Positions 51,523-59,740 of a stretch of 64,000 nucleotides of DNA are shown piece by piece. Every line of letters starts with the position of its first letter. Position 1 is the first letter of the stretch. The translations under genes and the position numbers were made by a program. This DNA is from Frondihabitans sp. PAMC 28766 (GTDB taxonomy: Bacteria; Actinomycetota; Actinomycetes; Actinomycetales; Microbacteriaceae), in contig NZ_CP014513.1 in NCBI RefSeq assembly GCF_001577365.1, positions 2,480,001-2,544,000 of the forward strand, given 5' to 3'. A model generated the notes under the pieces. The model worked only from the letters and a program-made list of their open reading frames with translations. It made no database searches and had not been told where the DNA came from.

Positions 51523-53013
51523 TCAGGCGCCGGCTCCGGCGGGGGCGGGGGCGGGCGAAGAGCGCCGGGCACGGACGATGCCCCAGGCCACCAGCGTCGC
51601 GGCGATGGCGGTGAGCGCGAGCCCGCCGACGAGCACAGCCGCGTGGAACTGCCCCGTTTGCACGGTAGACCAGTGACCCGCGGCGAAGTCGCCGACGAAC
51701 AGCCCGGTGATCACCGTGCCGGCGATGGCGATCGCGACGCCGGTGGCGACCTCCGAAGCGGTGTCGACGAGCGCCGAGCCGATCGACGTGCGGTTCTCGG
51801 GCAGGCCGCGCAGCACGTTCATGCCGGCGATCACGCCGTTGACACGGATCGCTGCGGCGACGAGCGCCAGCGCGATCGCAACCCAGACGTAGCCGTACGA
51901 CCCGAGCACGGCGAACACCGCGAGACCGACGACGACGGCGATCGAGCTGAGCCATGCGGCGGCGTCATAGCCGACCTTCTCGACGAATCGGTTGACGAAG
52001 GGTCCGGCGCCGATCAGCACGATCACCTGGGGCAGCATGCCGATCGAGGCGAGCGCGGGCGGCCAGCCCCAGTCGAGCTGCAGCTGCAGCGTGACGAAGT
52101 AGCCGAGGCCGGCCACCGCGAGACCGGTCGCGGCCTTGTATGCCAGGCCGCTTGAGACGAGAGGAAGCGCGATGAGCTTCAGGTCGATCAGCGGGTGGCG
52201 GGCGCTGCGCTCTCGTGAGACGAACGAGACCGCTGCGGCGACGGCGGCCACGACGGCGAGCCAGGGGGCCCAGGATCCTGCGCCCTCGTTCACGAAGAGG
52301 CTGGGAGCCACGAGGGCGAGCACGATCGTGACCGTGCCGAGCACGGCGCCGATCACGTCGATCGGGTCGCGGTGCAGCTCTGCGGGCTCGTCGCGGGCGA
52401 TGCCCGTGCGGATGCCGACGAACGCGAGGGCCGCGATCGGCACGTTGACGAGCAGCAGCACCTGCCACGGGGCGACGGCGAGGACGAAGCCGCCGGCGGT
52501 CGGCCCGATGGCCAGACCGACCAGGCCGACGGTGGAGACGAGGGTCATGGCGCGGACGCGCAGGGCATCGGTGGTGAACAGGCGGAAGGCGAGGGCGATC
52601 GAGCCGGGGGTGGTCATCGCCGCGGCGACGCCCATGAGGGCGCGGACGGCGATGAGCTCACCCGAGGTCGAGACGAAGGCGGTCGCGAGGCTGGCGACGC
52701 CGAGCAGCACGAGGCCGATCAGCATGACTCGTCGGCGGCCGAAGCGGTCGGCGAGGGCGCCGAACGCGAGCATCAGGCCGCCGAAGACGACGGAGTAGGC
52801 GCCGGTCACCCACTGGAGGGAGGTCGTGGTCGCGTCGAGGTCGCGGCCGATGGTGGGGAGGGCGACGTTGAGGATCGAGTTGTCGAGCATCTCGAAGAGG
52901 AAGACGGCTGACAGGCCGGCGAGGGCGATCCACGCCTCGCGAAGGGAGCGCGGCGAGCGCTTCGCCGTGGCGGAGGCAGCGGGAACCAGCTGCGGGGGAG
53001 TCGATGTAGTCAC
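51523..53013 (-). CDS. MFS drug/metabolite exporter (DHA2, 14-span type)
   Basis: Major facilitator of 496 residues from GTG 53013, with about 14 hydrophobic segments. LDNSILNVALPTIGRDL in helix 1 and GALADRFGRRRVMLIG in loop 2-3 are typical of DHA2 multidrug exporters. The start is fixed by the promoter: minus-strand TTGACA and TAGAAC lie upstream with 17-bp spacing, and GTG comes 7 nt after the -10. It is divergent from a TetR gene that probably controls it. The substrate is unknown. Confidence 0.9.
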   Translation of the reverse strand: MTTSTPPQLVPAASATAKRSPRSLREAWIALAGLSAVFLFEMLDNSILNVALPTIGRDLDATTTSLQWVTGAYSVVFGGLMLAFGALADRFGRRRVMLIGLVLLGVASLATAFVSTSGELIAVRALMGVAAAMTTPGSIALAFRLFTTDALRVRAMTLVSTVGLVGLAIGPTAGGFVLAVAPWQVLLLVNVPIAALAFVGIRTGIARDEPAELHRDPIDVIGAVLGTVTIVLALVAPSLFVNEGAGSWAPWLAVVAAVAAAVSFVSRERSARHPLIDLKLIALPLVSSGLAYKAATGLAVAGLGYFVTLQLQLDWGWPPALASIGMLPQVIVLIGAGPFVNRFVEKVGYDAAAWLSSIAVVVGLAVFAVLGSYGYVWVAIALALVAAAIRVNGVIAGMNVLRGLPENRTSIGSALVDTASEVATGVAIAIAGTVITGLFVGDFAAGHWSTVQTGQFHAAVLVGGLALTAIAATLVAWGIVRARRSSPAPAPAGAGA

Positions 53014-53078
53014 GAACACTGTTCTACTTACGAACGGCGTTCTTGTCAAGTACGGTGTTCGTGTCAAGTACAGTAGGG
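53014..53078. promoter_or_regulatory. Divergent promoter with four 18-bp operator units
   Basis: Units start at 53014, 53032, 53050 and 53068: GAACACTGTTC, GAACGGCGTTC, GTACGGTGTTC and GTACAGTAGGG, each 18 bp apart. The first two are palindromic; the last keeps only the left half. For the exporter (minus), -35 TTGACA is at 53044-53049 and -10 TAGAAC at 53021-53026, with a 17-bp spacer that contains unit 2. For tetR (plus), -10 TACAGT at 53069-53074 lies 6 nt before the ATG. A TetR bound here would block both genes. Confidence 0.7.
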
Positions 53079-53080
53079 GC

Positions 53081-53770
53081 ATGCCCGAGACGACCGAATG
53101 GCACGAACGCCGACCGTCACGACCGCGCAAGGCCCCGATCACGGTCGAGCGCATCATGGCCACGGCTTTCGCCCTCGTCGAGGCGGAGGGGTTCGACGCG
53201 CTCACCATGCGGCGCGTGGCGGCAGCCCTCGAGACCGGGCCGGCATCCCTCTACGCGCACGTCAAGAACAAGGCGGAGCTCGACGACCTGCTGATCGGAG
53301 AGCTCAGCTCGCGCGTGCCGCTGCCCGCCCCGGATCCTGCGCACTGGCAGGAGCAGATCGGGGCCGTCTGCGGTCGTCTCCGCGACGAGTTCCTGCGATT
53401 TCCCGGCATCTCGCGCGCCGCCCTCGCGGCGGTGCCGAACAGCCTCGACACCCTGCGGATCAGCGAGGGCATGCTCGGAATCCTGCTGGCCGGGGGAGTG
53501 GCGCCGCGTCGAGCCGCCTGGGCGATCGACGCGATCTTCCTCTACGTCTGCGCGTACACGCTCGAGGCGTCGCTGCGCGTCGATCACACGGACGGCGTCG
53601 AGGGGCAGGCGTTCGATCGCGCCGAGGTCGTCGCGCGGCTCGAGTCGCTGCCGGCCAAGCGCTTCCCGAACACCGTCGAGCACGCGCGAGAGCTGACCGC
53701 GGGCGCCGGGCACGACCGGTTCGATTTCGTGCTCGACACGCTGCTGCGCGGGTTGGTGTCGGAGGTCTAG
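53081..53770 (+). CDS. TetR-family regulator beside the MFS exporter
   Basis: Repressor-type regulator of 229 residues. The helix-turn-helix reads LTMRRVAAALETGPASLYAHVKNKAELDDLL. The C-terminal half resembles the tetracycline-repressor type ligand domain. It has its own leaderless-looking promoter among the operator units, so it probably represses itself and the exporter until a ligand binds. Its 3' end overlaps the converging tetR by 4 bases. Confidence 0.9.
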   Translation: MPETTEWHERRPSRPRKAPITVERIMATAFALVEAEGFDALTMRRVAAALETGPASLYAHVKNKAELDDLLIGELSSRVPLPAPDPAHWQEQIGAVCGRLRDEFLRFPGISRAALAAVPNSLDTLRISEGMLGILLAGGVAPRRAAWAIDAIFLYVCAYTLEASLRVDHTDGVEGQAFDRAEVVARLESLPAKRFPNTVEHARELTAGAGHDRFDFVLDTLLRGLVSEV

Positions 53771-54303
53771 CCCTTCGTTCCGCGCGAGAGAAGCTCGTTC
53801 GCGGCCTCGACGAGGGCGTCGATGTCGATGCGGTCGAAGGCGTCGAGCTTCAAGAAGTGTCGCGCGATCGTCAATCCCAGGATGCTGCTGACGGCGAGTG
53901 TGGCGCGGACGTCGGCGTCGTCGCCCTCGAACGACTTCTCGAGGTTCTCGACGCGCTCGTCGAGGAAGGCCCTCATCGACGCCGCGGCCTCGGGCACGGT
54001 GAACATCGACCGGACGAGCGCGCGGGTCTCGGGCGGCAGGTCGCCGAGGCGCATGCTCAGCACGTCGGCGAGGTGATCGGATGCGGCCGCGGAGTCGTCG
54101 GCGGGCAACTGGGCGGCGTTCGCGAAGAGCTGCGCCTTCGACCCGAAGTGCTGCATGACGAGCGAGGCGTGCACCCCGGCGCGTTCGGCGATGCCGCGGA
54201 TCGTCGCGCCGTCGAAGCCGTGCTGCGCGAACTCCTGCTGGGCGGCGTGCAGGATCTTCTGCGACGTCTCGGCCCTGCGTGCGTCTCTCGTGGTGCCCGG
54301 CAT
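53767..54303 (-). CDS. TetR-family regulator beside the amidohydrolase genes
   Basis: A TetR regulator of 178 residues from the minus-strand ATG at 54303. The DNA-binding helices are ATIRGIAERAGVHASLVMQHFGSKAQLF. A minus-strand TAGAGT at 54311-54316 lies 7 nt before the start, suggesting a leaderless mRNA. It probably controls itself and the divergent amidohydrolase-SDR operon. Confidence 0.88.
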   Translation of the reverse strand: MPGTTRDARRAETSQKILHAAQQEFAQHGFDGATIRGIAERAGVHASLVMQHFGSKAQLFANAAQLPADDSAAASDHLADVLSMRLGDLPPETRALVRSMFTVPEAAASMRAFLDERVENLEKSFEGDDADVRATLAVSSILGLTIARHFLKLDAFDRIDIDALVEAANELLSRGTKG

Positions 54304-54310
54304 GGGATTC

Positions 54311-54368
54311 ACTCTACAAGCGTTTAGCGAAAGTGCTACCGTGCTCGCTAGACATCTGTTTAGCGAAA
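54311..54368. promoter_or_regulatory. Operator repeats between tetR and the amidohydrolase gene
   Basis: GTTTAGCGAAA occurs at 54322-54332 and again at 54358-54368, 36 bp apart, the same face of the helix. Each contains TAGC, matched by inverted GCTA at 54335 and 54347. These are likely TetR binding sites covering both promoters. Confidence 0.55.
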
Positions 54369-54384
54369 TCCCGAGGAGACACCC

Positions 54385-55365
54385 GTGACGATCATCGCCA
54401 TCGAAGAGCACTGGACGACACCGGAGCTCGCCTCAGCACTGAAGGCGCTGCCGACCGAGCGGCAGGACGACAGCCTCGCCCTCAACCAGATGGGCGACAG
54501 CCTCGAACGGCTGCACGACGTGGGGGAGGGGAGGATCGCCGCGATGGACGAGCAGGGTATCGACGTGCAGATCCTCTCGGTGGCGCCGCCCGCGACCGGG
54601 CCCCTCGATCCTGCTGACGCCCTCGCGTTCAGTCGCGACCTCAACGACATCGCTGCGGCCGCGGTCGCCGAGCATCCGACGCGTCTGAAGGCGATGGCCA
54701 CGCTGCCGATGGCGTCGCCCGGCGATGTCGCGGCCGAGCTCACCCGCGCGGTCGGCAACGGGGCCGTCGGCGCCATGGTCTACGGGCGCACAGGGGAGAG
54801 GGCGCTCGACGACCCGGCCCACGACGACCTCTTCGCGACGGCCGCGGCCCTCGGGCAACCGATCTTCATCCACCCGCAACTGCCGGCGCCGTCGGTGCGC
54901 GACGCGCTCTACTCCGGCTTCGACCCTCTGACGAACCTGGGGCTGTCGACGTTCGGCTGGGGCTGGCACATCGAGGCCGCGACCGCCGCCCTGCGCCTGA
55001 TCACCCGCGGCACCTTCGACCGGCACCCCGGCCTCAAGCTCGTGCTCGGCCACTGGGGCGAGCTGCTGCTGTTCTGGCAGGATCGCGTCGACAGCCTCTC
55101 GCGCATCGCCGGCCTCGATCGCACGGTCTCCGAGGTGCTGCGCACCAACGTCTTCATCACCAGCTCGGGCATGCTCAGCCCGGCCCTGCTGCACCACGCG
55201 CTCGAGGTCTCGTCGATCGACCAACTGCTCTTCTCGACCGACTACCCCTTCCAGCAACCCACCGCCTCCGAGATCCAGGCCTTCCTCGGCGAGTTCGCCA
55301 GCGACCAGGATCGCGAGAAGTTCACCTCCGCCACCGCACGAAAGGTCTTCGGCCTCCATGACTGA
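54385..55365 (+). CDS. Amidohydrolase family 2 protein
   Basis: Metal-dependent barrel hydrolase or decarboxylase of 326 residues from GTG 54385, with GAGGAG 6 nt upstream. IAIEEHWTTPE at the N-terminus, IFIHPQLP, LVLGHWGELLLFW and LFSTDYPF carry the expected metal and catalytic residues. It resembles the gamma-resorcylate/ACMS decarboxylase branch of the family, in which aromatic acids lose CO2. The real substrate is unknown. It overlaps the following SDR gene by 8 bases. Confidence 0.85.
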   Translation: MTIIAIEEHWTTPELASALKALPTERQDDSLALNQMGDSLERLHDVGEGRIAAMDEQGIDVQILSVAPPATGPLDPADALAFSRDLNDIAAAAVAEHPTRLKAMATLPMASPGDVAAELTRAVGNGAVGAMVYGRTGERALDDPAHDDLFATAAALGQPIFIHPQLPAPSVRDALYSGFDPLTNLGLSTFGWGWHIEAATAALRLITRGTFDRHPGLKLVLGHWGELLLFWQDRVDSLSRIAGLDRTVSEVLRTNVFITSSGMLSPALLHHALEVSSIDQLLFSTDYPFQQPTASEIQAFLGEFASDQDREKFTSATARKVFGLHD

Positions 55366-56077
55366 CACCACCACCGCCACCAAGCACGCCCTCGTCATCG
55401 GCGCGTCCCGTAACCTCGGCCTGGGGCTCGCGGAGGAGCTGTCCTCCCGCGGCTGGCACGTCGTCGGCACCGTCCGCGGCTCGGCACGCACCGGGCTGCA
55501 CGATCTCGCATCTCGGGGCGACGACGACGGCCGCAGGATCACGGTCGAGCACGTCGACATCACCGTCCCGTCGTGCATCGCCGGCCTTCGCGACCGGCTG
55601 ACGTCGGCGGAGTCGGCGCCGTTCGATCTGCTCTTCGTCAACGCCGGCATCACCGACGACGACATCCCCGTGGGCGAGGTCTCCGCCGACGTCTTCAGCC
55701 GAGTGCTGCTGACGAACGCGTGGGCTCCGATGCAGGTCGTCGAGACCCTCGGCGCCCTCGTCACACCTCGCGGAACGATCGCCGTGATGTCGTCGCGGCA
55801 GGGCAGCATCGGCATGAACGAGCGGGGAGGCCACGAGGTCTACCGCGCCAGCAAGTCAGCGCTGAACCAGCTCATGCGCAGCTACGCCGCTCGCGCGGAC
55901 GGCGCGCAGACGCTGCTGCTCGTCCACCCGGGCTGGGTGCAGACCGAGCTCGGCGGCGCCGGCGCGCAGCTCACCGTCGCCGACAGCACGCCCGGCATCG
56001 TCAACATGCTCGAGGCGCACGCGGGGGAGCCGGGGCTGCAGTTCCGCGACTACCGCGACCAGGTGGTGCCCTGGTGA
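55358..56077 (+). CDS. Short-chain dehydrogenase/reductase
   Basis: An NAD(P)-dependent SDR of 239 residues. The cofactor loop reads GASRNLGLGLAEEL, FVNAGITDDDI holds the NAG motif, MSSRQGSIG the catalytic Ser and YRASKSALNQLM the catalytic Tyr and Lys. Translationally coupled to the amidohydrolase, so both may act on the same aromatic or carbonyl compound under the neighbouring TetR. Confidence 0.88.
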   Translation: MTDTTTATKHALVIGASRNLGLGLAEELSSRGWHVVGTVRGSARTGLHDLASRGDDDGRRITVEHVDITVPSCIAGLRDRLTSAESAPFDLLFVNAGITDDDIPVGEVSADVFSRVLLTNAWAPMQVVETLGALVTPRGTIAVMSSRQGSIGMNERGGHEVYRASKSALNQLMRSYAARADGAQTLLLVHPGWVQTELGGAGAQLTVADSTPGIVNMLEAHAGEPGLQFRDYRDQVVPW

Positions 56078-56105
56078 CCGCGTCGCACCGGGCTCCGCAG
56101 CGCGA

Positions 56106-56840
56106 TCAGATCACCGTGGTGCCGCCGTCGACGACCAGCTCCTGGCCGTTGACGTAACTCGAGTCGTCGGAGGCGAGGAAGAGCGCGACCGATGCGATCT
56201 CCTCCGGCTGGCCCATCGACCGACGGGGGATCACGGACTCGAACTGCGCTTTCAGCTCGGGGGTCATCACCGCCGCCATCATCGGCGACGAGACCTGGCC
56301 CGGGGTCAGCACGTTCACGCGGATTTTCCGGTCTCTCAACTCGGAGGTCCACACGCGTGCGTAGGCGGGCAGCACGGCCTTGCTGCCGGCGTAAACGCTC
56401 CAGTCGGGGTAGCCCCGAAGCGAAGCGTTCGACCCGGTCATGATGATCGAGCCGCCGTCGACAAGCAGCGGCAGCGCCTTTTGCACCGTGAACAGCGTGC
56501 CCTTCGCGTTCAGCGAGAAGGCTGCGTCGAACTGCTCCTCGGTGATCTCGCCGAGCTTGCCCTGCGCTCCTGCGCCGGCACTGGCCCACAGCACGTCGAT
56601 CGAGCCCCTCTCGCGCCGGACGGTCTCGAACAGGCGGTCGAGGTCGGCGAGGTTCGCCGAGTCGCCCTGCACTCCGGTGACGTTGCGGCCGACCAGGGCG
56701 ACGGCGTCGTCGAGGGCATCCTGCCGCCGACCCTGGATGAAGACGTGCGCGCCCTCGTCGACGAACAGCTTCGCGCCAGCCAGAGCCATCCCGCTCGTCG
56801 CGCCCGTGATCACGGCGACCTTGCCCTCGAGCTTGCCCAT
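56106..56840 (-). CDS. Short-chain dehydrogenase/reductase
   Basis: A classical SDR of 244 residues from the minus-strand ATG at 56840. The cofactor motif reads GATSGMALAGA rather than the usual GxxxGIG. The Ser motif is IIMTGSNAS, the Tyr-Lys pair VYAGSKAVL, and the C-terminus EELVVDGGTTVI-like. It follows the NADP-binding protein gene by 2 nt, in a two-gene operon divergent from a tetR. Confidence 0.88.
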   Translation of the reverse strand: MGKLEGKVAVITGATSGMALAGAKLFVDEGAHVFIQGRRQDALDDAVALVGRNVTGVQGDSANLADLDRLFETVRRERGSIDVLWASAGAGAQGKLGEITEEQFDAAFSLNAKGTLFTVQKALPLLVDGGSIIMTGSNASLRGYPDWSVYAGSKAVLPAYARVWTSELRDRKIRVNVLTPGQVSSPMMAAVMTPELKAQFESVIPRRSMGQPEEIASVALFLASDDSSYVNGQELVVDGGTTVI

Positions 56841-56842
56841 GA

Positions 56843-57454
56843 TCACTTCACCGCCAGAGCGCTGTCGAAGCCGGCGCCGTTGTTCGCCAGTCCCACGAGG
56901 AGGATGCCGGCCCATTCGAGGGCGTAGGCCATGTCGAGCCCTCCGGCGTCTCGAGGGGTCATGCCGAGACTTTCGACGAAGTCGGCGAAGAGGGCTTTCG
57001 CCTCGGCGCTGTTGCTCGCGAAGAGCGCGTCGAGTGGTTCGTCTCGGGCGATGACGCCGCCGAAGATCGTGTTGAACGCCTTCACGACGTGGGTGTTCTC
57101 GGGGGCGACGGCGGCGATCCGGTGCGCGACCGAGTCGCCCGGCGTCGTGACGACCCCACTGGCGTCGGCGTTGAACGGGTTCGAGATGTCGACGAGGGTC
57201 TTGCCGGCGAGCGCGTCACCGAACTGCTCGACGACTCCGACGGCGTCGGCGAACAGGATCGCGACGATGACGATGTCGCCCGCTGGTGTCGCGCCGAACG
57301 CCGCGGTGGTGGCTCCGTGGCCGATCTGGTCGGCGAGAGTCTGGGCCTTGGCGGGGTCTCGGCTCAGGATCTCGACGGTGTGGCCGTGCTTCGCCGCCCG
57401 GGTGCCGATGGCGCTGGCCATGTTGCCCGAGCCGATGATGCTGATGGTGGTCAT
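56843..57454 (-). CDS. NADPH-dependent F420 reductase-like NAD(P)-binding protein
   Basis: A Rossmann-fold protein of 203 residues. ISIIGSGNMASAIGTRAAKHGHTVEILSRDP is the dinucleotide-binding segment; DISNPFNAD, HVVKAFNTIFGG and LGMTPRDAGGLDMAYALE match the F420-reductase-like family. Many such proteins are not shown to use F420. It is first in the operon with the SDR and divergent from tetR, separated by a clear pair of operator sites. Confidence 0.85.
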   Translation of the reverse strand: MTTISIIGSGNMASAIGTRAAKHGHTVEILSRDPAKAQTLADQIGHGATTAAFGATPAGDIVIVAILFADAVGVVEQFGDALAGKTLVDISNPFNADASGVVTTPGDSVAHRIAAVAPENTHVVKAFNTIFGGVIARDEPLDALFASNSAEAKALFADFVESLGMTPRDAGGLDMAYALEWAGILLVGLANNGAGFDSALAVK

Positions 57455-57512
57455 TGCGGTTCTTCCCTCTTCGTGAGTGGATCGGTTCGCCGGGGGAGTG
57501 GAGCATCAAGAT

Positions 57513-57555
57513 GAGGCACCCCTCCGGTTATGGGTTGCAACAGGAGGGGTGCCTC
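57513..57555. promoter_or_regulatory. Paired 13-bp operators between the reductase operon and tetR
   Basis: GAGGCACCCCTCC (57513-57525) and its exact inverse GGAGGGGTGCCTC (57543-57555), 17 nt apart. Each copy is itself partly palindromic (GAGG...CCTC). TAAGTT at 57580, 6 nt before the tetR ATG, is a possible -10. Confidence 0.6.
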
Positions 57556-57591
57556 CTGTTATTCCCGAGTGTTCCGAGGTAAGTTGACCGA

Positions 57592-58254
57592 ATGAGCACC
57601 ACCGACCTTCCCCAGACGCGGATGCCGCGGCGTCGGGACGCCCGGGAGCATCACGACAAGCTCCTCGCCGCAGCCCAAGAGGAGTTCGCCGTCCGGGGCG
57701 TCGACGCGTCACTGGAGAAGATCGCCCGAGACGCGGGCGTCGCCATCGGCACGCTCTACCGCCACTTTCCGACCCGGTTGGATCTGCTCGTCGCCGCCTT
57801 CGAGCCTCGGTTGCAGGCCTTCCTCGACGATGCCGCTCGGGCCCTGGAGATCGGCGACCCGTGGGAGGGTTTCGTCTCGTATCTCGAGAACCTCTTCCGC
57901 GTGCAAGCGGGGGACCGCGGCTTCAACGACTTCCTCTCGCGCCGCTTTCCCGGTAGCGCGGAGACCGAGCGCATCCATGACCGGATGTGCCAGCAGATCG
58001 GCGATGTGCTCGTTCGAGCGCAGGATGCCGGCGTCGTCCGCACCGACATCACGCTGGCCGACATCGTGAACCTCATCTGGTCGAACGGCCGGATGATCGA
58101 CGCCACCAGTGTCACCGCGCCGGGAGCCTGGCGCCGTCACCTCTATCTCATGCTCGACGCCTACCGGGCCGAGCGCGCGCACTCGATCCCCGAGCCGCCG
58201 ATGACCGACGAACAGCTCTACGACGCCATGGTGCGGCTCAGCCGGGTCGGCTGA
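57592..58254 (+). CDS. TetR-family regulator
   Basis: A regulator of 220 residues. The binding helices are ASLEKIARDAGVAIGTLYRHFPTRLDLL, a typical TetR HTH. It is divergent from the reductase/SDR operon and most likely its repressor. The parA gene begins 41 nt downstream on the same strand. Confidence 0.9.
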   Translation: MSTTDLPQTRMPRRRDAREHHDKLLAAAQEEFAVRGVDASLEKIARDAGVAIGTLYRHFPTRLDLLVAAFEPRLQAFLDDAARALEIGDPWEGFVSYLENLFRVQAGDRGFNDFLSRRFPGSAETERIHDRMCQQIGDVLVRAQDAGVVRTDITLADIVNLIWSNGRMIDATSVTAPGAWRRHLYLMLDAYRAERAHSIPEPPMTDEQLYDAMVRLSRVG

Positions 58255-58295
58255 CAGTCGCGGTCATCGATCCCCACTGGAGAAACAGGGAACAC

Positions 58296-59057
58296 GTGAA
58301 AGTCATCGCGGTCTACAGCACGAAGGGCGGCGTCGGCAAGACGACCGCAGCGGTCAACCTCGCCTGGGAGGCCTCGCGGGACTTCCGAGTGCTGCTCTGG
58401 GACCTGGATCCGCAAGGAGCCGCAACCTACCTCCTCAACGTCAAACCGAAGGTGAAGGGCGGGGTGGAGGCTCTGGTCGCCAAGAAGGCTTCTCTCGGCT
58501 CCGCGATTCGGCGCACGACCTTTGCCCGGCTCGATGTGCTTCCCGCTGACGCCAGCTACAGCGCACTGGACCTGGTCCTCGACCATGCGAAGAACTCGAC
58601 GGGCCGAGTCCGGGCAGCTCTCGACACCGTGCGCTCCGACTACGACGTCGTCCTCCTCGACTGCCCTCCCGGTTCATCGCTGGTTGCGGAGAACGCGGTG
58701 TCGGCCGCCGATCTCGTGGTCCTCCCCATAGTCCCGTCGCCCTTGAGTCTCCGTTCTGTGGATCAGGTGCACGAGTTCGTCGCTTCGTCGGAGGGCAAAC
58801 CGCCCCTCCTCGCGTTCCTGTCGATGGTCGACCGGCGCAAGGCACTCCACCGCGACGCGGTGATCTCTCTGCCACGCGCGGTCGCCGGCATGACCAACAT
58901 CGTCGTGCCCGGGACGGTGCTCATCGAGAAGATGGGCATCGAACGTCGCCCCATCGGGGTGTACGCCCCGAACACGGCGGCGGCACACGCCTTCGCCGAA
59001 CTGTGGGTGCGAATCCAATCGACGGCCAAGGCTCGGCAGCGCAAGCCGAAGAACTGA
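58296..59057 (+). CDS. ParA/MinD-type ATPase, no ParB partner
   Basis: A deviant Walker ATPase of 253 residues from GTG 58296. VYSTKGGVGKTTAAVNLAW is the deviant P-loop with the signature first Lys; LWDLDPQGAATYLL and VLLDCPPGSSLV are the switch and Walker B. Unlike the chromosomal ParA, no parB lies next to it. A small basic protein gene follows 99 nt later. ParA ATPases of this kind position DNA or protein cargo over the nucleoid; the cargo here is unknown. Confidence 0.88.
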   Translation: MKVIAVYSTKGGVGKTTAAVNLAWEASRDFRVLLWDLDPQGAATYLLNVKPKVKGGVEALVAKKASLGSAIRRTTFARLDVLPADASYSALDLVLDHAKNSTGRVRAALDTVRSDYDVVLLDCPPGSSLVAENAVSAADLVVLPIVPSPLSLRSVDQVHEFVASSEGKPPLLAFLSMVDRRKALHRDAVISLPRAVAGMTNIVVPGTVLIEKMGIERRPIGVYAPNTAAAHAFAELWVRIQSTAKARQRKPKN

Positions 59058-59156
59058 CACGGGAGGGTCGGCGACAGGTGAGGCGCAGGGGTGTTTACCT
59101 TGGCATGCCACACTGTCCACTTCGTGTTCACATCGCACGCGAAGGAAGGAACGACC

Positions 59157-59555
59157 ATGGCCAAGCAGAAGAAGCTCGAGAAGACGGCACGGAAGGCGTA
59201 CGACCACGCCAAAGACGCCGTGAAGACCGCCGAGAAAGCCGCGGCCAAGGTCGCGAAGAAGAAGCGCCCCGCCTCCGTCGACCTGGCACGAGACCTCGAG
59301 AACGTCAAAGCGTCCCTCAAATCGTCGAAAAAATCCGCACGCTCCACGGCTGCAGCCACGCTCGGGGCTGATGTGACGTCACCAGCCGATGTCTACACGC
59401 CACCACTGCCGGTGCCGTCGACCGGTTCGGACGTGTCGGCCGATCTTCACGCTCAGACCGTCATCGCACTGCGTGAGCTGGCGAAATCGAAGGGCCTGAC
59501 GAACATCGCGCGCTTGAACAAGGCCGCCCTGATCGACAAGATCGAGAACGCCTGA
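59157..59555 (+). CDS. Lysine-rich protein with C-terminal SAP/Rho-N-like motif
   Basis: A 132-residue protein from ATG 59157, with GAAGGAAGG upstream. Residues 1-40 are Lys/Ala-rich and histone-tail-like (KKLEKTARKAYDHAKDAVK; AAAKVAKKKR). A Pro/Ser/Thr-rich linker follows. The last 36 residues (TVIALRELAKSKGLTNIARLNKAALIDKIENA in part) resemble Rho N-terminal or SAP helix-extended-loop-helix motifs, which bind nucleic acid. It is probably nucleoid-associated and, from its position, may work with the ParA. TACCTT near 59095 is a possible -10. Confidence 0.7.
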   Translation: MAKQKKLEKTARKAYDHAKDAVKTAEKAAAKVAKKKRPASVDLARDLENVKASLKSSKKSARSTAAATLGADVTSPADVYTPPLPVPSTGSDVSADLHAQTVIALRELAKSKGLTNIARLNKAALIDKIENA

Positions 59556-59740
59556 CGGATCGGCCCTCACCGATGAGCGGCGACAAGCCCGAGCTTGATT
59601 GTCATTCCCTCGGGAAGGTGCCCGAACCGGTCAGTCGTGAGGGCGGCGATTTTCGCGAGCGAATGCGCCCAAAGAAGAGAGATCAGACCTGCCCGCGGCG
59701 GAGGCCGCATGGGTGCTGACCGCCGATGATGCAGATTGAC
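59556..59740. other. Intergenic spacer
   Basis: A 185-bp gap between converging genes with no ORF and no clear terminator. I see nothing specific in it. Confidence 0.3.
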
